A DNA stretch of 64,000 nt, taken from contig NZ_CP031728.1 of NCBI RefSeq assembly GCF_008806975.1, positions 3,741,501-3,805,500 of the forward strand. The letters are read 5' to 3'. Both the position numbers and the translations under genes were made by a program. Below the pieces are notes generated by a model. That model did no database searches, was not told the DNA's origin, and was given only the letters and a program-made list of their open reading frames with translations. This DNA comes from Cellvibrio sp. KY-GH-1 (lineage in GTDB: Bacteria > Pseudomonadota > Gammaproteobacteria > Pseudomonadales > Cellvibrionaceae). This document shows, piece by piece, positions 9,323 through 18,165 of this stretch (within the stretch, counting starts at the first letter, position 1; each line of letters begins with the position of its first letter).

Positions 9323-11674
9323 TTACTCCACCAGCTCCGCCAGATACTGGTGCACCCATTGAATAAAATCCCGCGCGGGTAACGGCTTGCTATAGAGATA
9401 TCCCTGGGCTGTGTCACAGCCATAACTTTTTAACAGTGACTTAATTTCTTCCGACTCTACACCCTCGGCAGTAACACTCAACCCGAGCGTATGCCCTAAA
9501 TCAATCGTGGAGCGAACAATCAATTGATCGTCGGCACTGGTGGTGAGATTTAAAATAAATGATTTATCAATTTTCAACTCGGATACCGGTAGCTTTTTCA
9601 GCTGCGATAGCGAGGAATAACCAGTGCCAAAGTCATCAATCGATAAAGTGATGCCAAGGTCGCGCAAGCGTTGCAAATTGTGCAGACATTTATCGGCTTC
9701 GCCCATAATGGCGCTCTCGGTGATCTCCAGGTATAGATTTTTTGCGGGGACACGATTAGCTTGTAGCAACTCGGCGACATAGGCCGGTAAGTCATCGACT
9801 AATAAATCCAGCGCCGATAAATTCACTGAACAAGTGAGTTTAATGCCTTCATCAAGCAATTGACGCAGTTGAGCAATTGCTGTTTTCAGTACCCAGCGCG
9901 TGAGCAAGGTGATTTGCCCGGAACTTTCAATCACACCGATAAATTCATCGGGTGGTACGAAACCCAGTTCCGGGTGACGCCAGCGCACCAATGCTTCAGC
10001 GCCTAGCAAATCCGGTTGCTCCAGATTTATTTTAGGCTGGTAATACAAACTGATATAGCCCGCCGCCAATGAAGGCTCGAATTCACGAAACAAATGCAAG
10101 CGGCGCAAATATTTTTCATCCCACCCCTGTTGATACCAACAGCTCCGCTGCTCGCTGGCCCGACCTTCATTGAGCGCCAGGGTGGCGCGACGCAACAAAG
10201 ACTCGGCATTTTCTGCATCCGCCGGATAATGTGCCGCACCTATGTTGACTTCGATACTCAACTGAATACCACTAACCATTAACGGTGTTTTAAAGGCGCT
10301 GTGAATCAACTCAATAAATTCATTAACCACCACTTGATCAGGTGACATAAGGATTGCGACGAATTCATCACTACCGAAACGTAACACATCGCCATGCGTT
10401 AATATTCGCTGAATTTTTTGCCCCACTTCGCGCAATACCGTATCACCAATCTCCTGACTCATTTCGTCATTAATTTGACCGAAATTTTTTATATCGATAA
10501 CCAGCAGGAAAATTCTTTCATTCAGCACACCGGCGCGCGCAATCGCATCTTCCAGTTCCGGCAAAATGCGCAGGCGATTGGGCAACCCAGTGAGCGGATC
10601 ATGTTCTGATTGATAGAGCACTTGTTGCTCGCGCTCACCGATGGCTTTTTGCATACTGATAAATGCATGCGCTAAATCACCGAGTTCATCATTGGATTTC
10701 ACTGCAATCGGCGTAGTGTAAAAACCCGCAGCAATACGCCGTGCAATATCAGCTAAAATGCTAACGGGCTTGGTGACACTGCGCGCTAAAAATAGCGCAG
10801 CAACAGCAGCCAAACCGGCGAAAGCCAGCGCAAGAATAAACAGCTGTACATTTAATTTGGTATAAGGCGCGAGCACTTTGCTGAGAGGGACCTGCAGTAA
10901 TGCAAATAGATGGGTATTTTGGCGCGCGGCAGGAACCGCGAGGGTCATGAGTTCATCGTAAATAAATACGTCGTCGGTTTTTTGTTGGTTATCCAAATTT
11001 TTTATTAATTGAACCTGTTGTTCGTGAGTGAGGGTACCACTTAAGTACCGAAATTCTTTTTCTTTGGAATCCACAAACGACACTTCCAACCCCGTAAGCC
11101 TCTGCAAGTCATCACTGAATTCCTTTTTTATTTCAAAACCCATACCTGCGAAGCCAATAACCACCGGAGCTTTTACCGAAAACATGACAAACTGGTACGC
11201 CCGGCCATTGGCGATGATGATATCGTAGGCTTGACCGCGTTGCGTAACTTGTTCTTTAAGTACAGAAAACTCATCAACAATTTGCACACCAAACGCTTGG
11301 TCGCTAGCAATTAATTTTCCATCACTGGTAATTAATACGCCCATATCTGCCTTCACCCGCGCAGAGTGATTCACTAACGCTGACACTATGGTGTTTTCAT
11401 CATTGGTGGCAACCGCATCTTTAAATCCGAAATCTTCGGTCAGTACTTTTACCGAGAGCGCGAGTTGTTCTACATTTTTTTGCATCAAGCGACTAAATAG
11501 TTCGCCGCCCGCCAATAATTCAGTCCGCGCATTTTGGGTGACGGCTTTATTGATTGCCACGCGTGTTGCGATATAGGAAATGGCCTCCAGAATGACCACC
11601 AGGCCAATCAAAAATACCAACAGTTTGAGCAGGTAACTAAATCGTGGCATTGTATTGTCCATTCCAGGGGCCAT
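9323..11674 (-). CDS. Membrane GGDEF-EAL protein, probable c-di-GMP phosphodiesterase
   Basis: A 783-residue protein with one N-terminal membrane helix (about 12-35), a periplasmic sensor domain of roughly 230 residues, a second helix (about 270-295), HAMP, GGDEF and EAL domains. The cyclase motif is degenerate (GSDEF at 434-438) and lacks an RxxD inhibitory site. The phosphodiesterase side looks intact: EAL at 560-562, then NLS, EITES, DDFGTGYSS, KIDKSF, AEGVE and AQGYLYSKPL. It therefore most likely breaks down c-di-GMP under control of a periplasmic signal. ATG codons at 11662 and 11650 are possible alternative starts. It lies between the cupredoxin and DUF3034 genes in one transcriptional direction. 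Confidence 0.9.
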   Translation of the reverse strand: MAPGMDNTMPRFSYLLKLLVFLIGLVVILEAISYIATRVAINKAVTQNARTELLAGGELFSRLMQKNVEQLALSVKVLTEDFGFKDAVATNDENTIVSALVNHSARVKADMGVLITSDGKLIASDQAFGVQIVDEFSVLKEQVTQRGQAYDIIIANGRAYQFVMFSVKAPVVIGFAGMGFEIKKEFSDDLQRLTGLEVSFVDSKEKEFRYLSGTLTHEQQVQLIKNLDNQQKTDDVFIYDELMTLAVPAARQNTHLFALLQVPLSKVLAPYTKLNVQLFILALAFAGLAAVAALFLARSVTKPVSILADIARRIAAGFYTTPIAVKSNDELGDLAHAFISMQKAIGEREQQVLYQSEHDPLTGLPNRLRILPELEDAIARAGVLNERIFLLVIDIKNFGQINDEMSQEIGDTVLREVGQKIQRILTHGDVLRFGSDEFVAILMSPDQVVVNEFIELIHSAFKTPLMVSGIQLSIEVNIGAAHYPADAENAESLLRRATLALNEGRASEQRSCWYQQGWDEKYLRRLHLFREFEPSLAAGYISLYYQPKINLEQPDLLGAEALVRWRHPELGFVPPDEFIGVIESSGQITLLTRWVLKTAIAQLRQLLDEGIKLTCSVNLSALDLLVDDLPAYVAELLQANRVPAKNLYLEITESAIMGEADKCLHNLQRLRDLGITLSIDDFGTGYSSLSQLKKLPVSELKIDKSFILNLTTSADDQLIVRSTIDLGHTLGLSVTAEGVESEEIKSLLKSYGCDTAQGYLYSKPLPARDFIQWVHQYLAELVE

Positions 11675-11744
11675 TCTAGGTATTACTTGTCATAAATGCC
11701 TTGTAACAACGGTCAGGTAACGCAACCCGGTTAAGGCTGTTTGA

Positions 11745-12398
11745 TTAAAACAGATCGGAGAATTCGTCATCCAATTTGCTGGTTTTGGCTTCCGATAAAT
11801 TGTCGAGCACACGTAAATCCTGTTTGGTTTCATTTTCCGTCAATTGCACACTGCTCACCGGGTAATTGCTATTCATGCGCGGATGATAAATCTCCAACTG
11901 ATATTTTCCCGCTGGCACCTGGCTGATGCGCGCCATACCTTGCGCGTCGGCCACGGCGAAATAGGGTGTGTCCACCACAAAGATGTAACCCACCATGGAG
12001 TCGTGGATATTGCAGCCCAACACTACGGTGCCCGGCTTATCAAATAACACTGGCTCAGCGGTCATTCCGTGGTACAAACGCAGCTCAAATTTTTTGGCGG
12101 GAGAAAACGAATAGACATGATGGCGAATATCATCGCTATTAGGAAAACGCACCAGAGTGTTTACCCGCACCGCCATTACGCCCGGCACAAATTGTTTGTC
12201 GATTTGATCAATGACGACTGTCGGTGTATCTGTATATTGATTTTTTTGCACAGGCACCAGCGCCACCACAGCATCGGACTGTAAATTGCCTTTGGTATCT
12301 TTCACCACCAAAGAAAACTCTGCCGCGCCCACGGAAATGGAGAGCAACATTAATACGACCGGCACGAAAACCCGCCGGCACTGTAACAATAATTTCAT
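11745..12398 (-). CDS. Secreted cupredoxin-like protein (methylamine-utilisation-like)
   Basis: A 217-residue exported protein with a signal peptide (cleavage near VGAAE). A cupredoxin-like core holds candidate type 1 copper ligands: His in DIRHHVYSF, then Cys, His and Met in LGCNIHDSM. A carboxypeptidase-regulatory-like beta domain follows (ARISQVPAGKYQLEIYHP). Such proteins are often labelled methylamine-utilisation proteins, but no methylamine genes are nearby. It lies 28 bp downstream of a diguanylate cyclase gene and 70 bp before a GGDEF-EAL gene, so it may supply a periplasmic redox or copper signal to these enzymes. That role is inference. Confidence 0.75.
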   Translation of the reverse strand: MKLLLQCRRVFVPVVLMLLSISVGAAEFSLVVKDTKGNLQSDAVVALVPVQKNQYTDTPTVVIDQIDKQFVPGVMAVRVNTLVRFPNSDDIRHHVYSFSPAKKFELRLYHGMTAEPVLFDKPGTVVLGCNIHDSMVGYIFVVDTPYFAVADAQGMARISQVPAGKYQLEIYHPRMNSNYPVSSVQLTENETKQDLRVLDNLSEAKTSKLDDEFSDLF

Positions 12399-12426
12399 CG
12401 GAAACGTCCTGTGACAACAATTCTTG

Positions 12427-14154
12427 TTACTTCAGTTGGCAACGATTTCTGCCAGACGATTTCGCGCTATAGAGGGCCTGATCTGCCCGTTCAAATGCCG
12501 CTTCCAGATCATCACCGGATTTAAATTCGGTGAGCCCGACAGAAACCGTGATGGTGATCGGTTGGTCTTTGTAATTAAAGGACGCGTTGGCGATCGACTC
12601 ACGCACTTTTTCCAGTACCGACAACGCGGTTTTGCTATCGGTTTCCGGCATTAACGCAACAAATTCTTCACCGCCATAACGACAAAAGAAATCGACTTCG
12701 CGCAAACGCTTGGCAATAGAACGACCGATTACTTTGATCACCCGATCACCTGCCTGATGGCCAAAAGTATCGTTAATGCGCTTGAAGTGGTCTATATCAA
12801 AAATAGCCACACTTAAAGGCCGGCCATAGCGCTGCCAGCGCTGCACTTCTGCGGTGGCGCGCTCGTTATATGCTTCGCGATTGGGTAATTCGGTGAGCGG
12901 ATCCTGTAAAGCTTTTTTCCGGTGCTTTTCCAGAGTGGTGCGATTTTTTTCCGCTTCCACTTCCATGGTTTTGATTTTGGCGCCCAGGGTTTCCAGTTGC
13001 TGCGCCAACTGCTGTTGGGCGTGGTCACCGTGTTGGTAAGTATCCAGCGCCTGGCGAATATTACCCAGTTGCGATTTCACCCGGTCTTTTAACTGATTGA
13101 GGTCAGTGGCGGTAGCGGCGGAGGATTCCAGCTCGCCCATTTCGCGCATCATGTCGTCCTGCAATTTGCGCGATACCTCGCGCTCATTTTGCGAATGCTT
13201 CACCGCGCCACCCAGCACCGCGTAGATCTCTGCAAGTTCCAGATTGACGTTTTTGAGGTAACTGGCAAACGCTTGGTTGTCGGCGAGATAGGCTTCCATT
13301 ACCAAATCGCGAATAGTTTCCAGGGTCGGTACCAGCAGCTCGGGCGCCATACCTTCCGCTAGTTTGGCACTAATCCGGCTAACCCGGGTTTTAATGGCCG
13401 CCTCATTCTCCAGGCTGCACAGAAAATCTTTAAGAACGCCGGCGATTTGCGCTGCCAGCGCAGCATTCTTATCGTCCTGCCGTGCCGGAGTTTCAACAGC
13501 AGGAGCTGCAGATTCAGGGACAGCACGCGCAGTGGTTTCGATGGCGGGAGCGGCAGTTTCGCCCGGTAACGGCAAGCTGACGATGAAGTCTTCCTCCTCA
13601 ACAACTTGCCCCGCAGGTTTGCCCTGGTCTGCGGTTTTGGTGCCGAGCAGCTTGCCCAAGAAGCCTGTCTTCGGTTGCTCAATTTCTGCCAGCGCCTGCT
13701 GCTGGATGCGCGCCAACTCCTGTAACAAAGCCGGGTATAGACGTATTTTTTTGCTGCGCTCAGGCAGTTGGCTTAAATAACTATCCAACTCTTTGGCGGT
13801 GCCCTTGGGCAACTTGAGCGACTGCAGGGATTTGACTAATTCCGTCAGCGCGGTGCGAACATCCAGCCCCGACTGATCCCGGTGAGATTCAAATGCCAAC
13901 GCCGCTTTTTCTACTTGTTCCAGGGTTTGGCCAATCGTGAGAGCGTTAAACTCCCCACGCAAGTTTTCGCGCAGGCGCAACAAAATGGTATCCAGTGCTT
14001 CGTCCTGGCCATCAGCCGCAAGGCTGACGCGTACTAATGCACTGCGCAATATCTCCTGTTGTCGGGCGGACTTTTTCTCTAACTGCTCCTGCTCATCCAG
14101 AGCACCAAGATATTTCTCCCGCCAGTTATTTTTATCGCCTGAATTGACCGTCAT
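12427..14154 (-). CDS. Diguanylate cyclase with coiled-coil N-terminus
   Basis: A cytosolic protein of 575 residues that should make c-di-GMP. The catalytic GGEEF is at 494-498, and the inhibitory I-site REVD lies at 485-488, the usual five residues before it. The N-terminal 400 residues are mostly helical and charged, with coiled-coil stretches and a proline/alanine-rich linker around 190-225; I recognise no named sensor domain. No membrane helix is evident. The ribosome site is weak and the start is taken as the first ATG. It is the first gene of a five-gene same-strand run with cupredoxin, GGDEF-EAL, DUF3034 and truncated-haemoglobin genes. Confidence 0.9.
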   Translation of the reverse strand: MTVNSGDKNNWREKYLGALDEQEQLEKKSARQQEILRSALVRVSLAADGQDEALDTILLRLRENLRGEFNALTIGQTLEQVEKAALAFESHRDQSGLDVRTALTELVKSLQSLKLPKGTAKELDSYLSQLPERSKKIRLYPALLQELARIQQQALAEIEQPKTGFLGKLLGTKTADQGKPAGQVVEEEDFIVSLPLPGETAAPAIETTARAVPESAAPAVETPARQDDKNAALAAQIAGVLKDFLCSLENEAAIKTRVSRISAKLAEGMAPELLVPTLETIRDLVMEAYLADNQAFASYLKNVNLELAEIYAVLGGAVKHSQNEREVSRKLQDDMMREMGELESSAATATDLNQLKDRVKSQLGNIRQALDTYQHGDHAQQQLAQQLETLGAKIKTMEVEAEKNRTTLEKHRKKALQDPLTELPNREAYNERATAEVQRWQRYGRPLSVAIFDIDHFKRINDTFGHQAGDRVIKVIGRSIAKRLREVDFFCRYGGEEFVALMPETDSKTALSVLEKVRESIANASFNYKDQPITITVSVGLTEFKSGDDLEAAFERADQALYSAKSSGRNRCQLK

Positions 14155-14248
14155 ACGCTGTTTGCACGCCCGCTAGCTCACTGTAAAGGTAAGAGTGAGT
14201 ATAGACAGGGAACCGGACTTCTATGGCTGGCGGCTATAAAAACACTGG

Positions 14249-14286
14249 AAAAAACAAAGCCCGCCGCTGGACAGCGGCGGGCTTTG
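14249..14286 (-). terminator. Intrinsic terminator after dsbA
   Basis: A 14-bp perfect stem (14255-14268 with 14273-14286) and a 4-base loop are followed on the minus strand by six U residues. It ends the dsbA transcript and insulates the downstream cyclase gene. Confidence 0.9.
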
Positions 14287-14310
14287 TAAATAACGGTACA
14301 GCGGGGGAAA

Positions 14311-14943
14311 TTATTTCTTCGCTGCACGCTCTTTGGCGATCAGGAAATCCACCACTTTCAGCATTTCTTCATGGCCGCCGGTCAAGCGAGAGCTGACGCG
14401 ATACTTGCCATTCACCACTAGCTCGGGGGTGCCGGTAACCTTGTATCCACGCGCGCGCGCTTCCGCTTGTTTAATCTGACTGGTTACACCAAAGGAATTG
14501 TAGGTGCTGATAGCCTTAGCCTTGTCCACACCGTAGGTAGCAAAGAAATCAGCCCATTCTTCAGCTGTAGAAAAGTTTTTGTGTTCCATATGCATAGCGT
14601 TAAACACTGCCATATGGGTTTGCTCTTTTACTTTCAACGTTAATGAGGTGTAGTAGCCACGAATCAAAGGCTCCATACCTGGGTTCCACATCGCATGAGT
14701 TTGCACCAGGTACACATCCGCCGGCATTTTCTTTTCCCAAGCTTGCAATAACGGCTCAAAGTGGAAGCAATGCGGGCAGGAGTAGGCGAACACTTCGGCT
14801 ACTTCAATCTTGCTGGGGTCAGCGGTGCGCACCGGAGTCTCCAACACCACATAGTGCTGGCCTTCCAGATATTCGCTCGACTTTTCCTGGGCGCAGGCGC
14901 TCAGGGAAAAAACCAGGCCCAGCAGGGCAACCAAAATACGCAT
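14311..14943 (-). CDS. dsbA: Thiol:disulfide interchange protein DsbA, possible lipoprotein
   Basis: A 210-residue periplasmic disulfide oxidase that puts disulfide bonds into secreted proteins. The active site is CPHC at 56-59 in the context AYSCPHCFHFEPLL, and the conserved cis-proline region appears as VTGTPELVVNG. The signal ends in a good lipobox (LSAC, Cys17), so the enzyme may be lipid-anchored rather than soluble, as reported for some DsbA homologues. The gene stands alone: a strong terminator follows, and 195 bp separate it from cytochrome c4 upstream. A DsbB partner is not in the window. Confidence 0.92.
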   Translation of the reverse strand: MRILVALLGLVFSLSACAQEKSSEYLEGQHYVVLETPVRTADPSKIEVAEVFAYSCPHCFHFEPLLQAWEKKMPADVYLVQTHAMWNPGMEPLIRGYYTSLTLKVKEQTHMAVFNAMHMEHKNFSTAEEWADFFATYGVDKAKAISTYNSFGVTSQIKQAEARARGYKVTGTPELVVNGKYRVSSRLTGGHEEMLKVVDFLIAKERAAKK

Positions 14944-15087
14944 AAACGCTCCTCAATCTTTTATTGTGTAATGTTAATGGTGTAAGTATCAGGGGAATTC
15001 TGCCTGATTAGTCACACAGGTGCCCGGCAAGTTCCCCAGTTGGCCCGGATTTTCCAGCGCCGGCCCTCATCTGTAAAGAGCAGACAC

Positions 15088-15115
15088 AAAAAAGGCGACC
15101 GAAGTCGCCCTTTTT
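15088..15115 (-). terminator. Intrinsic terminator after cytochrome c4
   Basis: The stem GGCGAC/GTCGCC (15094-15099 and 15104-15109) has a CGAA loop. U-rich runs flank it on both strands, six on the minus strand and five on the plus, so it may act both ways. Confidence 0.85.
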
Positions 15116-15138
15116 ATCGCCCTGCACACAGTTATTGC

Positions 15139-15822
15139 CTAGTTCAAACCAGCAATGTAGTTAGCCAGTGCAATAATTTCAGCATCGCTCATCTTGTCCG
15201 CAACGGAGCGCATGATTGACTGATCGCCGTCATTCTTGCGGTCGCCAGCGCGGAACGCGCGCAGTTGTTTTTCAATGTACTCGGGATGCTGACCACTCAG
15301 GCGCGGGAAGCCGGCGGGGATATTGCCCTTGCCATCCGGTGCGTGACAGCCAGTACAGGCAGGCACACCGGTCGTTGGATTGCCGGCACGATAGGTGCGC
15401 TCACCCAACTCCAGACCATCTACCTTAATACCTGAGTTAACCTGCACTTCAATTTTCTTGGAACCGGACAACTGGGTAGTCTGGGCGGCAAAGTGCGCGG
15501 CCAAGTCTGCCAGATCCTGCTTGGTCATTTTGGCGAGCAAGCCGGTCATTTCTGCCACTTTACGGCCAGTCACTTCTTTCTTGGCCGCGTCAGCTTCCAA
15601 GTCCCACGCCTGGATATCTGACATTTGCTTCAACAGGTATCTCTCGCCCAAGCCAGCCAATTTAGGGAAGGTTCCAACCATGCTGTTGCCGTCAGCGCCG
15701 TGACAAGCGCCACAAACCGCTGCCTTGGTAGCGCCTGCAGCAGCATCTCCAGCAGCCATTGCGCCCTGGGCTACAGCAACCAAACCCAGCGATAAAAGTG
15801 CATTTCGTACGATATGTTTCAT
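15139..15822 (-). CDS. Cytochrome c4, dihaem
   Basis: A 227-residue periplasmic electron carrier with a signal peptide (cleavage after AMA, near residue 23). Two class I cytochrome c domains each carry a CxxCH haem site: CGACH at 37-41 and CTGCH at 156-160. Methionine ligand candidates are Met48 (GNSMVG) and the Met in VADKMSD. Length and the tandem arrangement fit cytochrome c4, which feeds electrons to terminal oxidases such as cbb3. In Pseudomonas this gene also lies next to engB, transcribed divergently, as here. Confidence 0.93.
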   Translation of the reverse strand: MKHIVRNALLSLGLVAVAQGAMAAGDAAAGATKAAVCGACHGADGNSMVGTFPKLAGLGERYLLKQMSDIQAWDLEADAAKKEVTGRKVAEMTGLLAKMTKQDLADLAAHFAAQTTQLSGSKKIEVQVNSGIKVDGLELGERTYRAGNPTTGVPACTGCHAPDGKGNIPAGFPRLSGQHPEYIEKQLRAFRAGDRKNDGDQSIMRSVADKMSDAEIIALANYIAGLN

Positions 15823-16047
15823 TGGCTAACCCGATTTGATCGATGAATCTGATTGTTATGCGTGCGTCTTTATATAGCAGCTATGCACGGTAATGAGGTT
15901 TTAAATTCGCTTAATCAGAAGCTGACAAGCTACAATTCCCCCCTATTCCGCCGTAATTCCGCCAGTTGGCGCGCACCGCAGCCGGTAAAAGCGGCGGCAT
16001 TATATTACCAACGCGGTAATAACACACTATTTTGAAGGGTTATTATC

Positions 16048-16686
16048 TTGACCGAGATCGTATTTACCAAGGCTTATTTTTCCACCAGCGCCCCTAGTAT
16101 CCGCGAGTGCCCCCCTGAAGTCGGCTATGAAGTCGCTTTTGCCGGACGCTCCAATGCGGGTAAATCCAGTGCCATCAATGCCTTAACCAACCAAAAATTG
16201 GCGCGCACCAGTAAAACCCCGGGGCGCACCCAACTGATCAACTTCTTTAACTTGAGTGATACCCAGCGACTGGTCGACTTGCCCGGCTACGGCTACGCCA
16301 AGGTATCGCGCGAACAAAAAGAGAAATGGCAACGCGACCTGTCCGAATACCTGCAAAAGCGCCAATGCTTGAAAGGATTAGTGCTATTGATGGATATCCG
16401 CCATCCACTACAGGAATTTGATACGACTATGCTCGACTGGGCCAAGCGGGGTCATATGCCCGTGCATATCCTGTTAACCAAGGCCGATAAACTCAGCCGC
16501 AGCCAATCCATGAATAGCTTGTTTGCCGTAAAAAAGGAATTGAAACAACTGGGGTTGGACAAATCTACCAGCATCCAGTGCTTCTCGGCCCTTAAATATG
16601 CTGGCCTGGACGACCTGAAAGCCAAATTGCAAACCTGGCTGGCACCAGAGTCAATCTCGCCAGAACCTGAACAGGAAGCGCAATAA
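16048..16686 (+). CDS. engB: Ribosome biogenesis GTP-binding protein EngB (YihA/YsxC)
   Basis: A TrmE-Era-like GTPase of 212 residues needed for large ribosomal subunit assembly. G1 is GRSNAGKSS at 33-41, G3 is DLPGYG and G4 is LTKADKL. I chose a TTG start at 16048: GAAGGGT lies seven bases upstream and no in-frame ATG keeps the conserved N-terminus. It is convergent with the polA side, the same layout as engB and polA in Pseudomonas and Escherichia, and the region between them holds a small-RNA candidate. Confidence 0.95.
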   Translation: MTEIVFTKAYFSTSAPSIRECPPEVGYEVAFAGRSNAGKSSAINALTNQKLARTSKTPGRTQLINFFNLSDTQRLVDLPGYGYAKVSREQKEKWQRDLSEYLQKRQCLKGLVLLMDIRHPLQEFDTTMLDWAKRGHMPVHILLTKADKLSRSQSMNSLFAVKKELKQLGLDKSTSIQCFSALKYAGLDDLKAKLQTWLAPESISPEPEQEAQ

Positions 16687-16717
16687 AAAAATCCGATGAT
16701 TTGGGTAAATCACCGGA
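16685..16717 (-). terminator. Hairpin with U-run just after engB
   Basis: An 11-bp stem with one mismatch (16692-16702 with 16707-16717) is followed on the minus strand by seven U residues. It looks like a second, back-up terminator for leftward transcription entering engB. About 230 bases between it and the sRNA terminator hold only minor hairpins around 16800-16850. Confidence 0.45.
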
Positions 16718-16946
16718 AAAAACTGGCACCCTTGGGGTGATGCCAGATGGGCTTAGGTCAGACGACCAAGGACAAGACAAACCACACAAGCGGGATTGAT
16801 GGGCTGCGCACTCGTTGCGCGATCACCCGCATCAATCAACTGTAAACTCTGACCAAGGTTCACTTGGAAAAGTTTCGACAAAAACGTAAAGCTCTGTAAT
16901 TGCAACAGTTTTTGCACAATTCAGAGTGACAGCAGAAATTCCGGGC

Positions 16947-17050
16947 AAAAAAAACCCCGGAAATCCGGGGTTTGCTTAGCATTTAAAAACTTCGCTCAGC
17001 TGGCTTAAGCGCCATTAGGGGAGGAGTTAGCTCATGATCGTAAAACACAC
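16947..17050 (-). ncRNA. Candidate small RNA of the ErsA/Spot42 locus
   Basis: A predicted RNA of about 104 nt on the minus strand. Its terminator is a 9-bp stem (16952-16960 with 16965-16973, loop AUUU in the RNA) running into eight U residues, the 3' form liked by Hfq. A CU-rich tract, CUCCUCCCC (17026-17018), complements a Shine-Dalgarno sequence and could base-pair with mRNA start regions. The place matches spf (Spot42) in Escherichia and ErsA in Pseudomonas, both found between polA and engB. A periplasmic-protein gene sits between polA and the RNA here. Existence is inferred from promoter, terminator, seed-like tract and synteny; the RNA has not been compared with known families. Confidence 0.6.
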
Positions 17051-17055
17051 ATTAC

Positions 17056-17083
17056 TAGGACCCGGGCGCTTCCAATTAAGTTC
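17056..17083 (-). promoter_or_regulatory. Sigma-E/AlgU-like promoter for the sRNA candidate
   Basis: On the minus strand GAACTT (17083-17078), a 17-bp spacer and TCCTA (17060-17056) resemble the AlgU/sigma-E pattern GAACTT-N16/17-TCTGA. Transcription would begin near 17050. The ErsA gene of Pseudomonas aeruginosa is AlgU-dependent, which fits. No good sigma-70 promoter is evident here. Confidence 0.5.
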
Positions 17084-17179
17084 AATCTTTTTACAAAAAA
17101 AGTTGCACAATTTTTTGTTAATTATTAATTCCCTTAAAAATCAACGATTTAATTGGGTTTCTCCACACCGACTCGTGCA

Positions 17180-18097
17180 TTATTTAGCTTTTGATGATGG
17201 CGAGGGCTGTATCTGGGGCGCCTTTTCGTCCAACAACTCCATGAAATCCATCGCCGGAGGGACCTCCAAGTCACGCACGAGCGGATTTTGCAGGTGAACA
17301 ATCCTGCGACCTTTCAACTTTGCATAATCCAGACTGGCTTGGTAATAGCTCTTCCACAGGGATTGCAAGGATCCGTCACTAAAGGCGCGCTTCAATCCCG
17401 CTTCAATTCGCGCCTGCGCAAGCGTGCTTTTGGCATTGAAGTAAAAGAATCGTGGTAAGGGGTATACCAGCATAAATTGATCATCGAGCATTAAATTATC
17501 CAAATGACTGAATTGCTCAGCTTCTCCCAGGACCTCATTCACACCCCGGCAAAAAAAATCGACGCGCCCACCAATTACCATTAAAAAAACAGCATCGTAA
17601 TTATCAATCTCACGCACCTTGAGTCCATTATGGCGAAAAATAATGGTATCCGCCCAACCCACACCATGCGCAAAAGTGTAGGGCAATAGATCCTTCAAGG
17701 TTTTAACATCAAGGCCGGCGGCCTTGAGCTTGGGATTGATGAAACAGACACGATAACCAAGCACGCCCAAATCCACTGGAAAATTAATAAACGTTAAATT
17801 GCCATTACGCGCTAACGATTGCTCATAGCTGGTTTCAATGACCAAATTGGGATAGCTGTCATCCACCAGCGCCTTGAGTGCGCGGGCGTAATTGCGCGGA
17901 GGTATGGGGTTAAGTCGATAATCACCGTAATCCGCCCGGGTTTTTTCTAATGCGAGCTGCAAGAGCGCCGTGCTGTATTCGTGATGAGTATCACCGGGCG
18001 CATAAGGCGAGCGATGACTGACAACAAATTCGGCCCACGCCGACGTTGCTGCCAACCACAATAATGGTATTAACAACAAGGTTATTATTTTTCGCAT
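17180..18097 (-). CDS. Periplasmic solute-binding protein family 3-like
   Basis: A 305-residue exported protein with a clear signal peptide (cleavage near TSAWA). The remainder has the two-lobed pattern of family 3 solute-binding proteins (for example FVVSHRSPYA near the start and GRVDFFCRGVNEVL in the second half), but no transporter genes are nearby. Such stand-alone members can act as sensors or have unknown ligands. ATG at 18097 follows AGGGAG; three TTG codons before it extend the frame without support. It separates polA from the sRNA candidate and is on the same strand as both. Confidence 0.65.
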   Translation of the reverse strand: MRKIITLLLIPLLWLAATSAWAEFVVSHRSPYAPGDTHHEYSTALLQLALEKTRADYGDYRLNPIPPRNYARALKALVDDSYPNLVIETSYEQSLARNGNLTFINFPVDLGVLGYRVCFINPKLKAAGLDVKTLKDLLPYTFAHGVGWADTIIFRHNGLKVREIDNYDAVFLMVIGGRVDFFCRGVNEVLGEAEQFSHLDNLMLDDQFMLVYPLPRFFYFNAKSTLAQARIEAGLKRAFSDGSLQSLWKSYYQASLDYAKLKGRRIVHLQNPLVRDLEVPPAMDFMELLDEKAPQIQPSPSSKAK

Positions 18098-18165
18098 CAA
18101 CAACAACTCCCTCTCCTGAGTAATCTATGTGAGAGCCCTACATCCTAGTAAGCATAGCAACGGTT

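Noticed and set aside
17034..17297. Plus-strand reading frame of 87 codons with a perfect GGGGAGGAG ribosome site
   Set aside because: The ribosome-like sequence is the complement of the CU-rich tract of the sRNA candidate. The frame runs over the end of the solute-binding gene in antisense and has no recognised protein features.
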